64,000 bases of DNA. Origin: Hydrogenophaga sp. Root209 (lineage in GTDB: Bacteria > Pseudomonadota > Gammaproteobacteria > Burkholderiales > Burkholderiaceae_C). This document shows, one piece after another, positions 42,961-52,472 of this stretch. The notes beneath the pieces were generated by a model. It was not told the DNA's origin. It did not search any database and saw only the letters and a program-made list of their open reading frames with translations. The stretch is taken from the NCBI RefSeq assembly GCF_001428625.1, contig NZ_LMIE01000033.1:188199-252198 (forward strand). Reading direction: 5' to 3'. Position numbers and translations under genes: made by a program. The first letter of the stretch is position 1. Every line of letters begins with the position of its first letter.

Positions 42961-43293
42961 TCCGCCTTCGACACGACGCGCACGCGCCAATGGGTGTTAC
43001 ACGAGCATTCACGCTGGTCCTCGCCGACCCGTATGACCGGCGTCGAGGTCAGCAGTCGCTGGCAGAGCTTGGCACGACCGACTACAACCAGTCTTGAACA
43101 GGTATTGAGGACCGAGGCCTGATTTGCAGCGATAGATACCCGCAAAGAAATCGCTGTGTCCCATCGGTCTAGGCTCCATTGCTGCCATGCGGGCGCAAGC
43201 TTTCAATCGTGTCGAGCGGCAGGTTTTGGAGGCGTTGCTGACCTTAGAGTTGAGGTTGAGGCGACAGCGGTCTGAGACTCGTCAACATTTACA
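42961..43293. other. Gene-free stretch with possible decayed small gene
   Basis: No intact gene. On the minus strand, fragments in two frames look protein-like: HSDFFAGIYRCKSGLG and RAKLCQRLLTSTPVIRVGED with ECSCNTHWRVRVV. This could be the remains of one small Cys-containing gene broken by frameshifts between about 42965 and 43175, but support is weak. Confidence 0.3.
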
Positions 43294-43962
43294 TCACGGT
43301 CTCGGAGATTTTCGAACGTGCTCTACCTCGCCCTTGACCAGCTCGAAGAGCTGTTCCGGATCGGTAGAAGACAGCGGCTTCCCGTTGACGAAGAAGGTCG
43401 GTGTGGCTCGAACCCCGATAGCCTTCAGATCCGAAACGTCCTGCGCCAGCAACGTATCCACCGCACCAGAGGCGATATGCTTCCTTGCTTGGTCTACGTC
43501 GAGTCCGGCAGACTGTGCAAGGGCCCATGCGCGATCAGCGGCTTTCGCACCCTGGCCGGTCCACGCCCGTTGCCCAACCAGCAAGGCTTCGAGCATGGGT
43601 TCGAACTTTCCCTGCGCGCGTGCCGCTTCAAGAATCTTCACCGCCTCCACAGACGCTTCCCGGTGAAATGGCGTGTACCGAATCACCAGGCGCGTCTCAC
43701 GCGGAAACGCAGCAAGGATCTGCTTGACTCGGGGATGAAAAGCTTTGCAGGCTTCGCATGCAGGGTCGAAGAACTCGACGATGGTAACTGGCGCGTTCAC
43801 GGGACCTATGACTGGCGAGTGTGGTCGCACCATCGCACCGGCTTGCTCTGAAGCCTGCAACGCGGCAGCCTGCAGGGTATGGCGCTGATAGAGAAAGACA
43901 GCGGCTGCAAACACCGCAAGGGCGATCAGCGCCGATAAAAAAACGATGTGGCGTCGGGTCAT
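43294..43962 (-). CDS. DsbA-like thioredoxin-fold protein 1
   Basis: A 222-aa inner-membrane-anchored or exported thiol oxidoreductase. The N-terminal helix is HIVFLSALIALAVFAAAVFL. The thioredoxin-fold core has FFDPACEACKAFHP, giving the CEAC active site at about 68-71, and the cis-Pro segment TPTFFVNGKPL. It is a paralogue of the protein at 57029-57685, sharing SPV.GP..APVTIVEFFDPA. It is divergent to the metal P-type ATPase gene, so it may act in thiol homeostasis under metal stress. Start is ATG 43962 after GGATTCC-type weak signals. Confidence 0.85.
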   Translation of the reverse strand: MTRRHIVFLSALIALAVFAAAVFLYQRHTLQAAALQASEQAGAMVRPHSPVIGPVNAPVTIVEFFDPACEACKAFHPRVKQILAAFPRETRLVIRYTPFHREASVEAVKILEAARAQGKFEPMLEALLVGQRAWTGQGAKAADRAWALAQSAGLDVDQARKHIASGAVDTLLAQDVSDLKAIGVRATPTFFVNGKPLSSTDPEQLFELVKGEVEHVRKSPRP

Positions 43963-44193
43963 GTGGAATCCTCGAAGCGATGGGAGTTCTTGGAGACAAA
44001 CGGCGGTAGCCCAAGTTCCCATCCCCTGCACCAGATGGCAACTTTGCTGTCGATGGGCGAGATGAATAGTGCCTGCTGCGTTGAAAGCCGTCAGACCTTC
44101 GATCTGCCCGGTCCGCAAGGGTTTTCAGGGCCAGCAGCGTCAATCTCCATCGCGAATACACCCGCCAGTTTGAGCGAGTACCTCACAAAGAGC

Positions 44194-44224
44194 TTGACAC
44201 TGTAGTTGGTACAGGGTGTGAAAT
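44194..44224 (+). promoter_or_regulatory. MerR-type promoter/operator of the P-type ATPase gene
   Basis: TTGACA and TGAAAT are separated by a 19-bp spacer, the over-long spacer used by MerR regulators. The spacer contains the dyad CTGTAGTTGGTACAG followed by GGTG. The same arrangement is found upstream of the CDF gene at 60670-60700. No merR-type gene is adjacent here. Confidence 0.8.
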
Positions 44225-44245
44225 CCTGGCCTCTAGCAAAGATCT

Positions 44246-46591
44246 ATGGCCAACCAACACCAACACGAAAAAGCGCCGATGCCAACCGCGCAACACGACA
44301 ACGGAGCGTGTTGCGGGACTGATCATGTCGCAGTAGCCCGATCGGACCCCACCGACAGCGCCTCTTGTTGCGCGCCTGCGGCTCACGCTCATCCTGATTC
44401 TGGGAGCGTTGAATCGGCAGCGCCGAACACCTTTCGCATTTCGACGATGGACTGCACGGTCGAAGAGTCGGAAATTCGCAGCGCAGTGGAGCCCATCCCT
44501 GGAATTCGCGGTCTGCACTTCCGCCTTCCTCAACGGACACTGCGTATCGACGGGACCGATGAAGCGGTCACCGCCGCGTTGATCGCCATCCGCCGAGCGG
44601 GCTTCGCGCCCGAAGCCGTGACGGCTTCAGCGGGCCCTGAGGCCACGGACCATGGTTCGCACGACCACGCATCGGGCACTGGCACCAGCTACGCACGGTT
44701 CGCTGCTGCACTTATGTTTGCCATGGTTGCAGAAGGCATCTCCTTCTTCGCCCCCGAAACCATGGCCTGGAAAGCGGTGGGCATGGCGGTCGCTACCCTC
44801 GCCATCGGGTTGGCAGGTCTGGAAACCTATGCCAAAGGCCTGATCGCACTTCGACACGGCAAGCTCAACATCAATGCCCTCATGTCGGTTGCCGTCACGG
44901 GCGCATTCGTCATTGGCCAGTGGCCTGAAGCAGCCATGGTGATGGCCCTTTATGCCATCGCGGAGCTCATCGAGCAACGCGCGGTCGATCGTGCACGCAA
45001 CGCCATCAAGGGCCTGGTTGATCTCGCGCCCGATGATGCCGAAATCCAGCAGCCTGACGGGAGCTGGCGCCGCATCAAGGCGACCGAGGTGGCGCTTGAC
45101 TCCGTTGCACGGGTCAAACCAGGCGAGCGGGTCGCGTTTGACGGCATCGTCACCAAAGGCAACAGCAGCATCAACCAAGCCCCTGTCACGGGCGAGAGCA
45201 TTCCTGTAGACAAAGAGCCAGGCAGTTCGGTCTTCGCAGGCACGATCAATGAAAACGGTGAACTCGAATTCCGCGTGACTGCGGCGTCGAGCAACTCCAC
45301 CCTGGCCCGCATCATCCACGCGGTGGAGGAAGCGCAAGGCACCCGGGCGCCTACCCAGCGTTTCGTGGATCGCTTCGCGGCCATTTACACGCCTGCCGTC
45401 TTTGTCATGGCCTTGGGCGTCGCTGTGGTACCGCCGTTGCTGCTCGACTGGGCTTGGCTGACAGCGATATACAAGGCGCTCGTGCTGCTGGTGATTGCAT
45501 GTCCTTGCGCGTTGGTGATTTCGACTCCTGTCACCGTGGTGAGCGGCCTCGCAGCCGCGGCGCGCCGAGGCATTCTCATCAAGGGAGGCACCTACCTGGA
45601 AGATGCCCGCCACATCAAGGCCGTGGCGGTGGACAAGACTGGAACCCTGACCGAAGGCAAGCCGAAACTGGTGGCGTCCAGGGCGTGGGGGCAAGCTGAA
45701 GAAGCCCGGGTGCAGCGTTGGGCCAAGAGCCTCGCCGCTCGCTCCGACCACCCCGTGTCCAAGGCCATTGCGGCGGGTATCGATGGCGCGGCAGAGGATG
45801 TTGATCGATTCGCAGCATTGCTAGGGCGCGGCGTCGAGGGCATGGTCGACGGCAAGGCCATGGTTCTGGGCAACCACCGCCTCATCCGGGAACGCAACCA
45901 GTCCGATGCCCAACTGGATGCCGAGTTGATCGCCCATGAAACGCAAGGTCGTACTGTCACCCTTCTGGCGGACGACACTGGAGTCTTGGGCTTGTTCGCC
46001 GTGGCCGACACGATCAAGCTCACCTCCGTGGCGGCGGTTGCGCATCTGAAGCAACTGGGTGTCACCCCAGTCATGCTCACAGGCGACAACACGGCGACCG
46101 CGCAAGCAGTGGCCCAGGAGGCGAACATTGCCGATGCCCGTGGCGGTCTCCTGCCCGAGGACAAGCTGACTGCCATCCAGGACATGCGCAAGCGCTACGG
46201 CCCCACTGCTATGGCGGGCGACGGGATCAACGACGCGCCGGCGCTGGCGCAGGCGGACATCGGCTTCGCGATGGGTGGAGCGGGCACGGACACGGCCATG
46301 GAGGCAGCCGACATCGTCATCATGAACGACAACCTGGGCCGGATCGCCGAAACCATCGAGCTGAGCCGCAGGACGCACGCGATTCTGTGGCAGAACATCA
46401 GCCTCGCTCTGGCCATCAAGGCAGTGTTCTTCGTGCTGGCCGTGGCAGGCAGTGCAACGATGTGGATGGCGGTTTTCGCGGACATGGGAGCGAGTCTGCT
46501 CGTGGTCGCAAACGGCTTGCGTCTTCTTCGCCGCGTCAAAACGGGCCAAGTCGAACCTGCGGCACCCAGTACAGCGCTGAACCATCGCTGA
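44246..46591 (+). CDS. cadA: Heavy-metal P1B-type ATPase (Cd/Zn/Pb export, CadA/ZntA-like)
   Basis: A 781-aa efflux ATPase. A Cys/His-rich N-terminus (NGACCGTDHV, SASCCAPAAHAHPD) and a degenerate HMA domain (ISTMDCTVEESEIRS) precede the membrane domain. The metal-binding CPC is in VIACPCALVIST at about 418, the phosphorylated Asp in VDKTGTLTEGKP at about 463, and the hinge motif is MAGDGINDAPALAQAD. These place it in P1B-2, which exports Cd, Zn and Pb. A MerR-type promoter is 22 bp upstream. Its matching regulator is most likely the MerR protein at 60727. Confidence 0.93.
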   Translation: MANQHQHEKAPMPTAQHDNGACCGTDHVAVARSDPTDSASCCAPAAHAHPDSGSVESAAPNTFRISTMDCTVEESEIRSAVEPIPGIRGLHFRLPQRTLRIDGTDEAVTAALIAIRRAGFAPEAVTASAGPEATDHGSHDHASGTGTSYARFAAALMFAMVAEGISFFAPETMAWKAVGMAVATLAIGLAGLETYAKGLIALRHGKLNINALMSVAVTGAFVIGQWPEAAMVMALYAIAELIEQRAVDRARNAIKGLVDLAPDDAEIQQPDGSWRRIKATEVALDSVARVKPGERVAFDGIVTKGNSSINQAPVTGESIPVDKEPGSSVFAGTINENGELEFRVTAASSNSTLARIIHAVEEAQGTRAPTQRFVDRFAAIYTPAVFVMALGVAVVPPLLLDWAWLTAIYKALVLLVIACPCALVISTPVTVVSGLAAAARRGILIKGGTYLEDARHIKAVAVDKTGTLTEGKPKLVASRAWGQAEEARVQRWAKSLAARSDHPVSKAIAAGIDGAAEDVDRFAALLGRGVEGMVDGKAMVLGNHRLIRERNQSDAQLDAELIAHETQGRTVTLLADDTGVLGLFAVADTIKLTSVAAVAHLKQLGVTPVMLTGDNTATAQAVAQEANIADARGGLLPEDKLTAIQDMRKRYGPTAMAGDGINDAPALAQADIGFAMGGAGTDTAMEAADIVIMNDNLGRIAETIELSRRTHAILWQNISLALAIKAVFFVLAVAGSATMWMAVFADMGASLLVVANGLRLLRRVKTGQVEPAAPSTALNHR

Positions 46592-46700
46592 ACATGCTTG
46601 CACCACAAAACGTCTGGCGCCGTGTGTGTCACAGCGAGTTCACATACGAATTTCTAGACACGCCAGTGAAGCACACGACGTCCCGACCCGAGGTTTGTGC

Positions 46701-47324
46701 ATGAACGCGGCTCTGACTTTGAGCCAAGTGGCCTGTGTCCGTGGCGGGCGCACCCTGTTCAGCGGCCTGAACCTGCAGTTGCCCGCCGGTCAGCTGTTGC
46801 GGGTGGCGGGTGCCAACGGCGCCGGCAAGACCAGCCTGTTGCGCTTGATGTGTGGCTTGCTCACTCCCACCGAGGGTCGGGTGCTGTGGCGTGGGCAGCC
46901 ACTCGCAGCGCAGCGCGAACAGTGGGGCCGCGATCTGGTGTACCTGGGCCACGCCGCCGCGCTCAAGGACGATCTGTCACCGCTGGACAACCTGCTCACC
47001 GCCTGCACCCTCGGGGGACAGACCGCCCAACGGGCAGGCGCTCTGCAGGCCCTGTCCGATGCCGGCCTGCGCGGCTTCGAGCGCACGCCCGCGCGCCGCC
47101 TCTCGCAAGGCCAGCGCCGCCGCTGCGGACTGGCGCGCCTGGTGCTGGCGCGCTCGTCGGCGCTGTGGGTGCTGGACGAACCTTTCAATGCGCTGGACAC
47201 CGCCGCCACCGCCTGGCTCGAAGGCCTGATCCGCGCGCAACTGCTGCGCGGCGGCTCGGTGGTGCTCACCAGCCACCAGGGCGTGGCGCTCGACGACACG
47301 CCGCACCAGGTGCTCAGCCTGTGA
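46701..47324 (+). CDS. ccmA: Cytochrome c maturation ABC transporter ATPase CcmA
   Basis: A 207-aa ABC ATPase that with CcmB releases holo-CcmE from CcmC. Walker A is GANGAGKTSLLR, the signature LSQGQRRRCGLARL, and Walker B ALWVLDEPFNALD. Start is ATG 46701 (MNAALTLSQVACV); the 5' extension to 46626 has no family character. It is the first gene of the ccm operon. About 109 bp of sequence separate it from the P-type ATPase stop, without a clear promoter. Confidence 0.95.
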   Translation: MNAALTLSQVACVRGGRTLFSGLNLQLPAGQLLRVAGANGAGKTSLLRLMCGLLTPTEGRVLWRGQPLAAQREQWGRDLVYLGHAAALKDDLSPLDNLLTACTLGGQTAQRAGALQALSDAGLRGFERTPARRLSQGQRRRCGLARLVLARSSALWVLDEPFNALDTAATAWLEGLIRAQLLRGGSVVLTSHQGVALDDTPHQVLSL

Positions 47325-48040
47325 ACACCCACGTGGCGACCCATGCACCCGACTCCGCCGCGCCGCAAGGCTGGCTGGAAGGCTTTCGCTGCGTCTTCCA
47401 GCGCGACCTGCGCATCGCCCTGCGCCGGCGCACCGACTCGCTGGCCGCCGTGGTGTTTTTCGTGATGGTGGTGAGCCTGTTTCCGCTGGGTGTTGGGCCC
47501 GAACCAGCGCTGCTGCGCACCATGGCGCCGGGCGTGGTGTGGGTGGCAGCACTCCTGGCCTGCACGCTGCCACTGGCGCGCCTGTTTGCCGATGATTTGC
47601 AGGATGGAACTCTGGAGCAACTGCTGCTGTCCACCCACCCGTTGCCCATGCTCGTGCTCGGCAAGATCGCGGCGCACTGGTGCGGCTCGGTGCTGCTGCT
47701 GGTGCTGGTGTCACCGCTGCTGGCGTTGCAGTTCGATCTTTCGGGCTCGGCCACCGGCGTGCTGCTGCTTACGCTGCTGATCGGCTCGCCGGTGCTCAGC
47801 CTGGTGGGTGCGATCGGTGCGGCGCTCACGTTGGGCCTGCGCGGCGGCGGGGTGCTGATGTCGCTGCTCACGCTGCCGCTGGTGATCCCGGTGCTGATCT
47901 TTGGCGCAGGCGCGGTGGAGGCGCACACCGCCGGGCTGGGTGTGGGCGGGCATTTTTCGCTGCTCGGTGCCTTGCTGCTGCTGAGCCTGTTTGCCGCGCC
48001 GCTGGTGACCAGCGCCGCCTTGCGCATCTCGATGGAGTGA
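47321..48040 (+). CDS. ccmB: Heme exporter membrane protein CcmB
   Basis: A 239-aa membrane protein beginning at GTG 47321, overlapping the ccmA stop by 4 bp. It has six hydrophobic helices, with FADDLQDGTLEQLLLSTHPL between the second and third, which is a hallmark of CcmB. CcmB is the permease partner of CcmA. The long open frame to its left is an alternative reading of ccmA. Confidence 0.93.
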   Translation: MNTHVATHAPDSAAPQGWLEGFRCVFQRDLRIALRRRTDSLAAVVFFVMVVSLFPLGVGPEPALLRTMAPGVVWVAALLACTLPLARLFADDLQDGTLEQLLLSTHPLPMLVLGKIAAHWCGSVLLLVLVSPLLALQFDLSGSATGVLLLTLLIGSPVLSLVGAIGAALTLGLRGGGVLMSLLTLPLVIPVLIFGAGAVEAHTAGLGVGGHFSLLGALLLLSLFAAPLVTSAALRISME

Positions 48041-48044
48041 GCCC

Positions 48045-48785
48045 ATGAGTTCAATCAACTGGTTCCATTACGCGGCACCCCAGCGCTTCTACCCGCTGGC
48101 GGGCAAGCTGGTGCCGTGGTTCGGCGCGCTGGCCGTGGTGCTCACCGCCGTGGGCCTCTACCTCGGCCTCTGGGTGGCGCCGACCGACGCGCAGCAGGGC
48201 GAGGCCTACCGCATCATCTTTGTGCACGTGCCCACGGCCTGGATGTCGATGGTGGTGTACCTCGCCATGGCCACCTGGGCCGCCATCGGCCTGGTGTTCA
48301 ACTCGCGCCTCTCGTCCATGATGGCCACGGCGCTGGCGCCCACCGGCGCGCTCATGACCTTTCTTGCGCTGTGGACCGGCGCGCTCTGGGGCAAGCCCAC
48401 CTGGGGCACCTGGTGGGTGTGGGACGCGCGGCTCACCTCCGAACTGGTGCTGCTGTTTCTCTACATCGGCTTCATGGCACTGCACAGCGCCATCGACGAC
48501 ACGCGCCGTGCCGACCGCGCCGCCGGCCTGCTGGCCATCGTGGGCGTGGTCAACCTGCCCATCATCTATTTCTCGGTGCAGTGGTGGAACACGCTGCACC
48601 AGGGCGCATCGGTCAGCATCACCAAGGCGCCGAGCATGGCCACGCCCATGCTCATGGGCATGCTCGTGATGGCGCTGGCCTGCTGGATGTATTGCATCGC
48701 CGTGGCGCTGGCACGGGTACGTTTGATCATGCTGGAGCGCGAACGCCACACCGTGTGGGCGCGACAGGCATTGGGGGCCGCATGA
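48045..48785 (+). CDS. ccmC: Heme handling protein CcmC
   Basis: A 246-aa inner-membrane heme-binding protein with six helices. The periplasmic WWD heme-handling motif WGKPTWGTWWVWDARLTS is at about residues 115-132, and heme-ligand His residues lie in IFVHVPTAW and GFMALHSAI. CcmC attaches heme to CcmE. It starts 4 bp after the ccmB stop and overlaps ccmD by 4 bp. Confidence 0.95.
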   Translation: MSSINWFHYAAPQRFYPLAGKLVPWFGALAVVLTAVGLYLGLWVAPTDAQQGEAYRIIFVHVPTAWMSMVVYLAMATWAAIGLVFNSRLSSMMATALAPTGALMTFLALWTGALWGKPTWGTWWVWDARLTSELVLLFLYIGFMALHSAIDDTRRADRAAGLLAIVGVVNLPIIYFSVQWWNTLHQGASVSITKAPSMATPMLMGMLVMALACWMYCIAVALARVRLIMLERERHTVWARQALGAA

Positions 48786-48961
48786 ACTGGATCAGCTTCG
48801 GCGATTTTCTGGAGATGGGCGGCTACGGCCTGTACGTGTGGGGGTCGCTGGGCATGTGTGCGGCGGTGGTGGTGGCCGAGCTGATGGTCATCCGGTTTCG
48901 CCGACGTTTGCTGGCACAGGAAGCGGGTGATGAGCGCGCTACCGAGGAGCACACCGCATGA
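48782..48961 (+). CDS. ccmD: Heme exporter protein CcmD
   Basis: A 59-aa protein with one membrane helix ([20 protein letters not shown]) followed by a basic cytoplasmic tail ([12 protein letters not shown]). Size, helix and position between ccmC and ccmE identify it as CcmD, which links CcmA, CcmB, CcmC and CcmE. Both ends overlap their neighbours by 4 bp. Confidence 0.9.
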   Translation: MNWISFGDFLEMGGYGLYVWGSLGMCAAVVVAELMVIRFRRRLLAQEAGDERATEEHTA

Positions 48962-49449
48962 GCAACCGCATGAAACCCCGCAACCGCCGCCTGGTGGCCC
49001 TTGCCGTGGGCCTGGCCACATTGGCTGCGGCCACCGCGCTGGTGCTCAACGCCTTCAACAGCAACCTCGTGTTCTTCTTCAGCCCCACGCAGGTGATGGC
49101 CAACGAAGCACCGCGCGAACGCGCGTTTCGCGTCGGTGGCCTGGTGGAGCAGGGCAGCGTGGTACGTGAACCCCAGGGCCTGACCATCCGCTTCATGGTG
49201 ACCGACACGGCCAAAAGCATCCCGGTCACCTACACCGGCCTGCTGCCCGACCTGTTCCAGGAAGGCAAGGGCGTGGTGGCGCAGGGCAAGCTGGGCACGG
49301 ACGGTGTGTTTCGCGCCGATCAGGTGCTGGCCAAGCACGACGAGAACTACATGGCACCCGAAGCGGCCGAAGCCCTGAACAAGGCGCGCGACGCGAAAGC
49401 CATGCCCGGTCAGACGACGCTGGTGATGCCAGCAGGAGCCCAACCATGA
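48958..49449 (+). CDS. ccmE: Periplasmic heme chaperone CcmE
   Basis: A 163-aa protein with an N-terminal membrane anchor ([20 protein letters not shown]) and an OB-fold periplasmic domain. The covalent heme-binding His is in [13 protein letters not shown] near residue 127. [15 protein letters not shown] is the usual first strand. It passes heme from CcmC to CcmF. Its stop overlaps the ccmF start by 4 bp. Confidence 0.95.
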   Translation: MSNRMKPRNRRLVALAVGLATLAAATALVLNAFNSNLVFFFSPTQVMANEAPRERAFRVGGLVEQGSVVREPQGLTIRFMVTDTAKSIPVTYTGLLPDLFQEGKGVVAQGKLGTDGVFRADQVLAKHDENYMAPEAAEALNKARDAKAMPGQTTLVMPAGAQP

Positions 49450-51458
49450 TTCCCGAACTCGGTCATTTCGCCGCCGTACTAGCGTTGGTCATGGCGCTGG
49501 TGCAGAGCGTGTTTCCGCTGGTGGGTGCGCACCAGGGGCGCCGTCAATGGATGGCGCTCGCCCGGCCCGCCGCGTTTGCGCAGTTCGTGCTGCTGCTGGT
49601 GTCCTTCGGCTGCCTCATGCATGCCTTTGTCACCAGCGACTTCTCGGTGCTGCTGGCCGCCGAAAACTCGCACACCAGCTCGCCGCTGATCTACCGCATC
49701 ACCGCGGTGTGGGGCAACCACGAAGGCTCGATCCTGCTGTGGAGCCTGATCCTGGCCGGCTGGACGCTGGCCGTGGCCGTGTTCTCCGACCAGCTCGACG
49801 AGCCCATGCGCGCCCGCGTGCTCGGTGTCATGGGCCTCATCAGCGTGGGCTTCCTGATGTTCACCCTGCTCACCTCCAATCCGTTCGAGCGGCTGTACCC
49901 GGTGCCGCTGGACGGCCGCGACCTCAACCCCCTGCTGCAAGACCTGGGCATGGCCATCCACCCGCCCATGCTCTACATGGGTTACGTGGGCTTTGTGGTC
50001 GCCTTTGCGTTTGCCGTGTCTGCGCTGCTGGCCGGCCGGGTGGACGCGGCCTGGGCGCACTGGTCGCGCCCCTGGACCACCATGGCCTGGTGCTTCCTCA
50101 CCGTGGGCATTGCACTGGGCAGCTTCTGGGCTTACTACGAACTCGGCTGGGGTGGCTGGTGGTTCTGGGATCCGGTGGAAAACGCGTCCTTCATGCCCTG
50201 GCTGGTGGGCACGGCGCTGATCCATTCGCTCTCGGTTACCGAGAAACGCGGCGGCTTCAAGCTCTGGACGGCGCTGCTGGCGATCCTCGCGTTCTCGCTG
50301 TCGCTGCTGGGCACATTCATCGTGCGCTCGGGCGTGCTGAGCTCGGTACACGCGTTCGCCACCGACCCGGCGCGCGGCCTGTTCATCCTGGTGTTCTTCA
50401 CCATCGTGGTGGGCGGCTCGCTCACGCTGTTTGCCTGGCGCGGACCGAAGGTGGGCGGCGGCGGCGCGTTTGAAATGCTTTCGCGCGAGAGCCTGCTGCT
50501 GGCCAACAACGTGCTGCTGGTGGTGGCCGCGGCCGCGGTGCTGCTGGGCACGCTGTACCCGCTGGTGATCGACGCACTCGGCATGGGCAAGCTGTCGGTC
50601 GGCCCGCCGTATTTCAACGCGGTGTTCGTGCCGCTCATCGCGCCCGCCCTGTTCCTCATGGGCGTGGGGCCGCTGGCGCGCTGGCGCCATGCGTCGGCAG
50701 GAGATCTTGCGCATCAGCTGCGCTGGGCTGCCGGCGTGAGCGTGGCCAGCGCGGTGATCGCACCGCTGGTGCTGCAGCGCTGGACCCCGCTCACCGGCCT
50801 GGGCCTGCTGCTCGCGGTGTGGGTCGCGAGCACGTCGGTGCTCAATCTGGTGCAACGCTTGCGCGCGCACCCTGCCTCTGCATGGGTCGCGTTTCGCGCC
50901 CAGCCGGGCAGCTACTTCGGCATGCTGCTGGCGCACTTCGGCGTGGCGGTGTTCATCGCCGGCGTCACGGTGGTCAGCAGCTTCCAGACCGAGAACGACG
51001 TGCGCATGGAGGTGGGCCAGACCGCCGAGGTGGGCGGCCACAGCATCCGGCTCGACAAGATGGAGATGGTGCAGGGACCCAACTACACCTCGGCCCGCGC
51101 CACGCTCACCGTGAGCCAGGACGGCGAGCTGGTCGCGGTGCTGAACCCCGAGCGTCGCATCTACACCGTGAGCCGCACGGCGATGACCGAGGTGGCCATC
51201 GACCGCGGCGTGATGCGCGATGTGTACGTGGCACTGGGCGAGCCGGTGAGCGAAACCGCCTGGAGCGTGCGCCTGCACCACAAGCCCATGGTCAACTGGA
51301 TCTGGGGCGGTTGCTTGTTGATGGCGCTGGGCGGACTGATGGCCGTGATGGATCGGCGCTACCGCGTTCGCAAGGCCGCTGCCGTGGCACCCGCGCCGGT
51401 GGCGGGTGGTGCGGGGGCTGCGCGCCCGGTGATGACGGCGCGGAGCGCGCGTCCATGA
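49446..51458 (+). CDS. ccmF: Cytochrome c heme lyase subunit CcmF
   Basis: A 670-aa protein with about 15 membrane helices. The WWD motif [18 protein letters not shown] is near residues 235-252, and conserved His residues lie in [10 protein letters not shown]-like and [10 protein letters not shown] regions and in [14 protein letters not shown]-terminal periplasmic loop and last helix finish the protein. CcmF joins heme to apocytochrome with CcmH. It overlaps ccmE and ccmG by 4 bp. Confidence 0.95.
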   Translation: MIPELGHFAAVLALVMALVQSVFPLVGAHQGRRQWMALARPAAFAQFVLLLVSFGCLMHAFVTSDFSVLLAAENSHTSSPLIYRITAVWGNHEGSILLWSLILAGWTLAVAVFSDQLDEPMRARVLGVMGLISVGFLMFTLLTSNPFERLYPVPLDGRDLNPLLQDLGMAIHPPMLYMGYVGFVVAFAFAVSALLAGRVDAAWAHWSRPWTTMAWCFLTVGIALGSFWAYYELGWGGWWFWDPVENASFMPWLVGTALIHSLSVTEKRGGFKLWTALLAILAFSLSLLGTFIVRSGVLSSVHAFATDPARGLFILVFFTIVVGGSLTLFAWRGPKVGGGGAFEMLSRESLLLANNVLLVVAAAAVLLGTLYPLVIDALGMGKLSVGPPYFNAVFVPLIAPALFLMGVGPLARWRHASAGDLAHQLRWAAGVSVASAVIAPLVLQRWTPLTGLGLLLAVWVASTSVLNLVQRLRAHPASAWVAFRAQPGSYFGMLLAHFGVAVFIAGVTVVSSFQTENDVRMEVGQTAEVGGHSIRLDKMEMVQGPNYTSARATLTVSQDGELVAVLNPERRIYTVSRTAMTEVAIDRGVMRDVYVALGEPVSETAWSVRLHHKPMVNWIWGGCLLMALGGLMAVMDRRYRVRKAAAVAPAPVAGGAGAARPVMTARSARP

Positions 51459-51979
51459 AGCGTTACCTGTGGCCGCTGGCCATCTTTGTGGTGATGCTGG
51501 GTTTTCTGGGCATGGGCCTGCAGCTCAACCCGCGCGATGTGCCGTCTCCCTTGATCAACAAACCCGTGCCGGCCTTCCGCCTCCCCACACTCGCCGCGCC
51601 CGACACACTGGTGGCCCCCGAAGACCTGCGAGGTCAGGTGTGGCTGCTCAACGTGTGGGCCTCGTGGTGCGTGGCCTGCCAGCAAGAACACCCGGTGCTC
51701 ATGGACCTGGCGAAAACCAGCGCCGTGCCCTTGATCGGTTTGAACTACAAGGACCAACGCCACCTGGCGCTGGCCTGGCTCGGCAAACACGGCAACCCGT
51801 ACAAGACCACGCTGTTCGACGCTGACGGCCGCGTCGGTCTGGACTTCGGTGTCTATGGTGTGCCCGAGACCTATGTGATCGACAAACAGGGTGTGATCCG
51901 CCTCAAATTCACCGGGCCGGTCACGCCCGAGGTGGTGCGCGACAAGCTGCTGCCGCTGATGAACCAACTCGGTACCTGA
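51455..51979 (+). CDS. ccmG: Thiol:disulfide interchange protein CcmG/DsbE
   Basis: A 174-aa membrane-anchored thioredoxin-like reductase for apocytochrome c. The anchor is PLAIFVVMLGFLGMGL, the active site VWASWCVACQQEHP (CVAC) is at about 71-74, and YGVPETYVID carries the cis-Pro. GLNYKD is the CcmG-specific strand. It starts inside the end of ccmF and is followed after 4 bp by ccmH. Confidence 0.95.
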   Translation: MKRYLWPLAIFVVMLGFLGMGLQLNPRDVPSPLINKPVPAFRLPTLAAPDTLVAPEDLRGQVWLLNVWASWCVACQQEHPVLMDLAKTSAVPLIGLNYKDQRHLALAWLGKHGNPYKTTLFDADGRVGLDFGVYGVPETYVIDKQGVIRLKFTGPVTPEVVRDKLLPLMNQLGT

Positions 51980-51983
51980 GCCC

Positions 51984-52472
51984 ATGCGTGTTGTGCTGCT
52001 GACCATGATGCTGTGCTGGGCCCTGGGGCCGGGCGGCGTGGCCGCGCAGGCACCCACCGAATCGAAGGCCGCGCCGCTGTCGGCCGACCCGGCGCTCGAA
52101 GCGCGTGTGCTCAAGATCGCCGAAGAGCTGCGCTGCTTGGTGTGCCAGAACGAAACCATTGCCGCCTCGCAGGCCGATCTGGCCAAAGACTTGCGCCAGC
52201 AGATCCGCGAGCAGCTCACGCAGGGCCGCACCCAGCCGCAGATTCTCGAATTCATGTCGCAGCGCTATGGCGATTTCGTGCTCTACCGACCGCCGCTGCA
52301 ACTCAGCACCGTGTTGCTGTGGAGTGGGCCGTTTGTGCTGCTGTTGCTGGGCGCCATCGTGTTGGTGATGCACATCCGCCGGCGCGATCCGTTGGTTGAG
52401 CCCGCGCCGCTGACCCCGGCAGAACTGCAGCGCGCCCAGCGCCTGCTCGACGATGCCGGAGACCCTACATGA
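51984..52472 (+). CDS. ccmH: Cytochrome c maturation protein CcmH
   Basis: A 162-aa protein with signal peptide, the redox motif LRCLVCQNETIA at about 50-61 (Cys pair in RCLVCQ), the helix QADLAKDLRQQIREQL and YGDFVLYRPPL, followed by a membrane helix. CcmH presents reduced apocytochrome to CcmF. It is the short form, with the TPR part supplied by the separate ccmI gene, which it overlaps by 4 bp. Confidence 0.95.
   Translation: MRVVLLTMMLCWALGPGGVAAQAPTESKAAPLSADPALEARVLKIAEELRCLVCQNETIAASQADLAKDLRQQIREQLTQGRTQPQILEFMSQRYGDFVLYRPPLQLSTVLLWSGPFVLLLLGAIVLVMHIRRRDPLVEPAPLTPAELQRAQRLLDDAGDPT

Noticed and set aside
49479-51281. 600-codon open frame antisense to ccmF
   Set aside because: Extremely His/Arg/Gln-rich shadow of a membrane protein gene.
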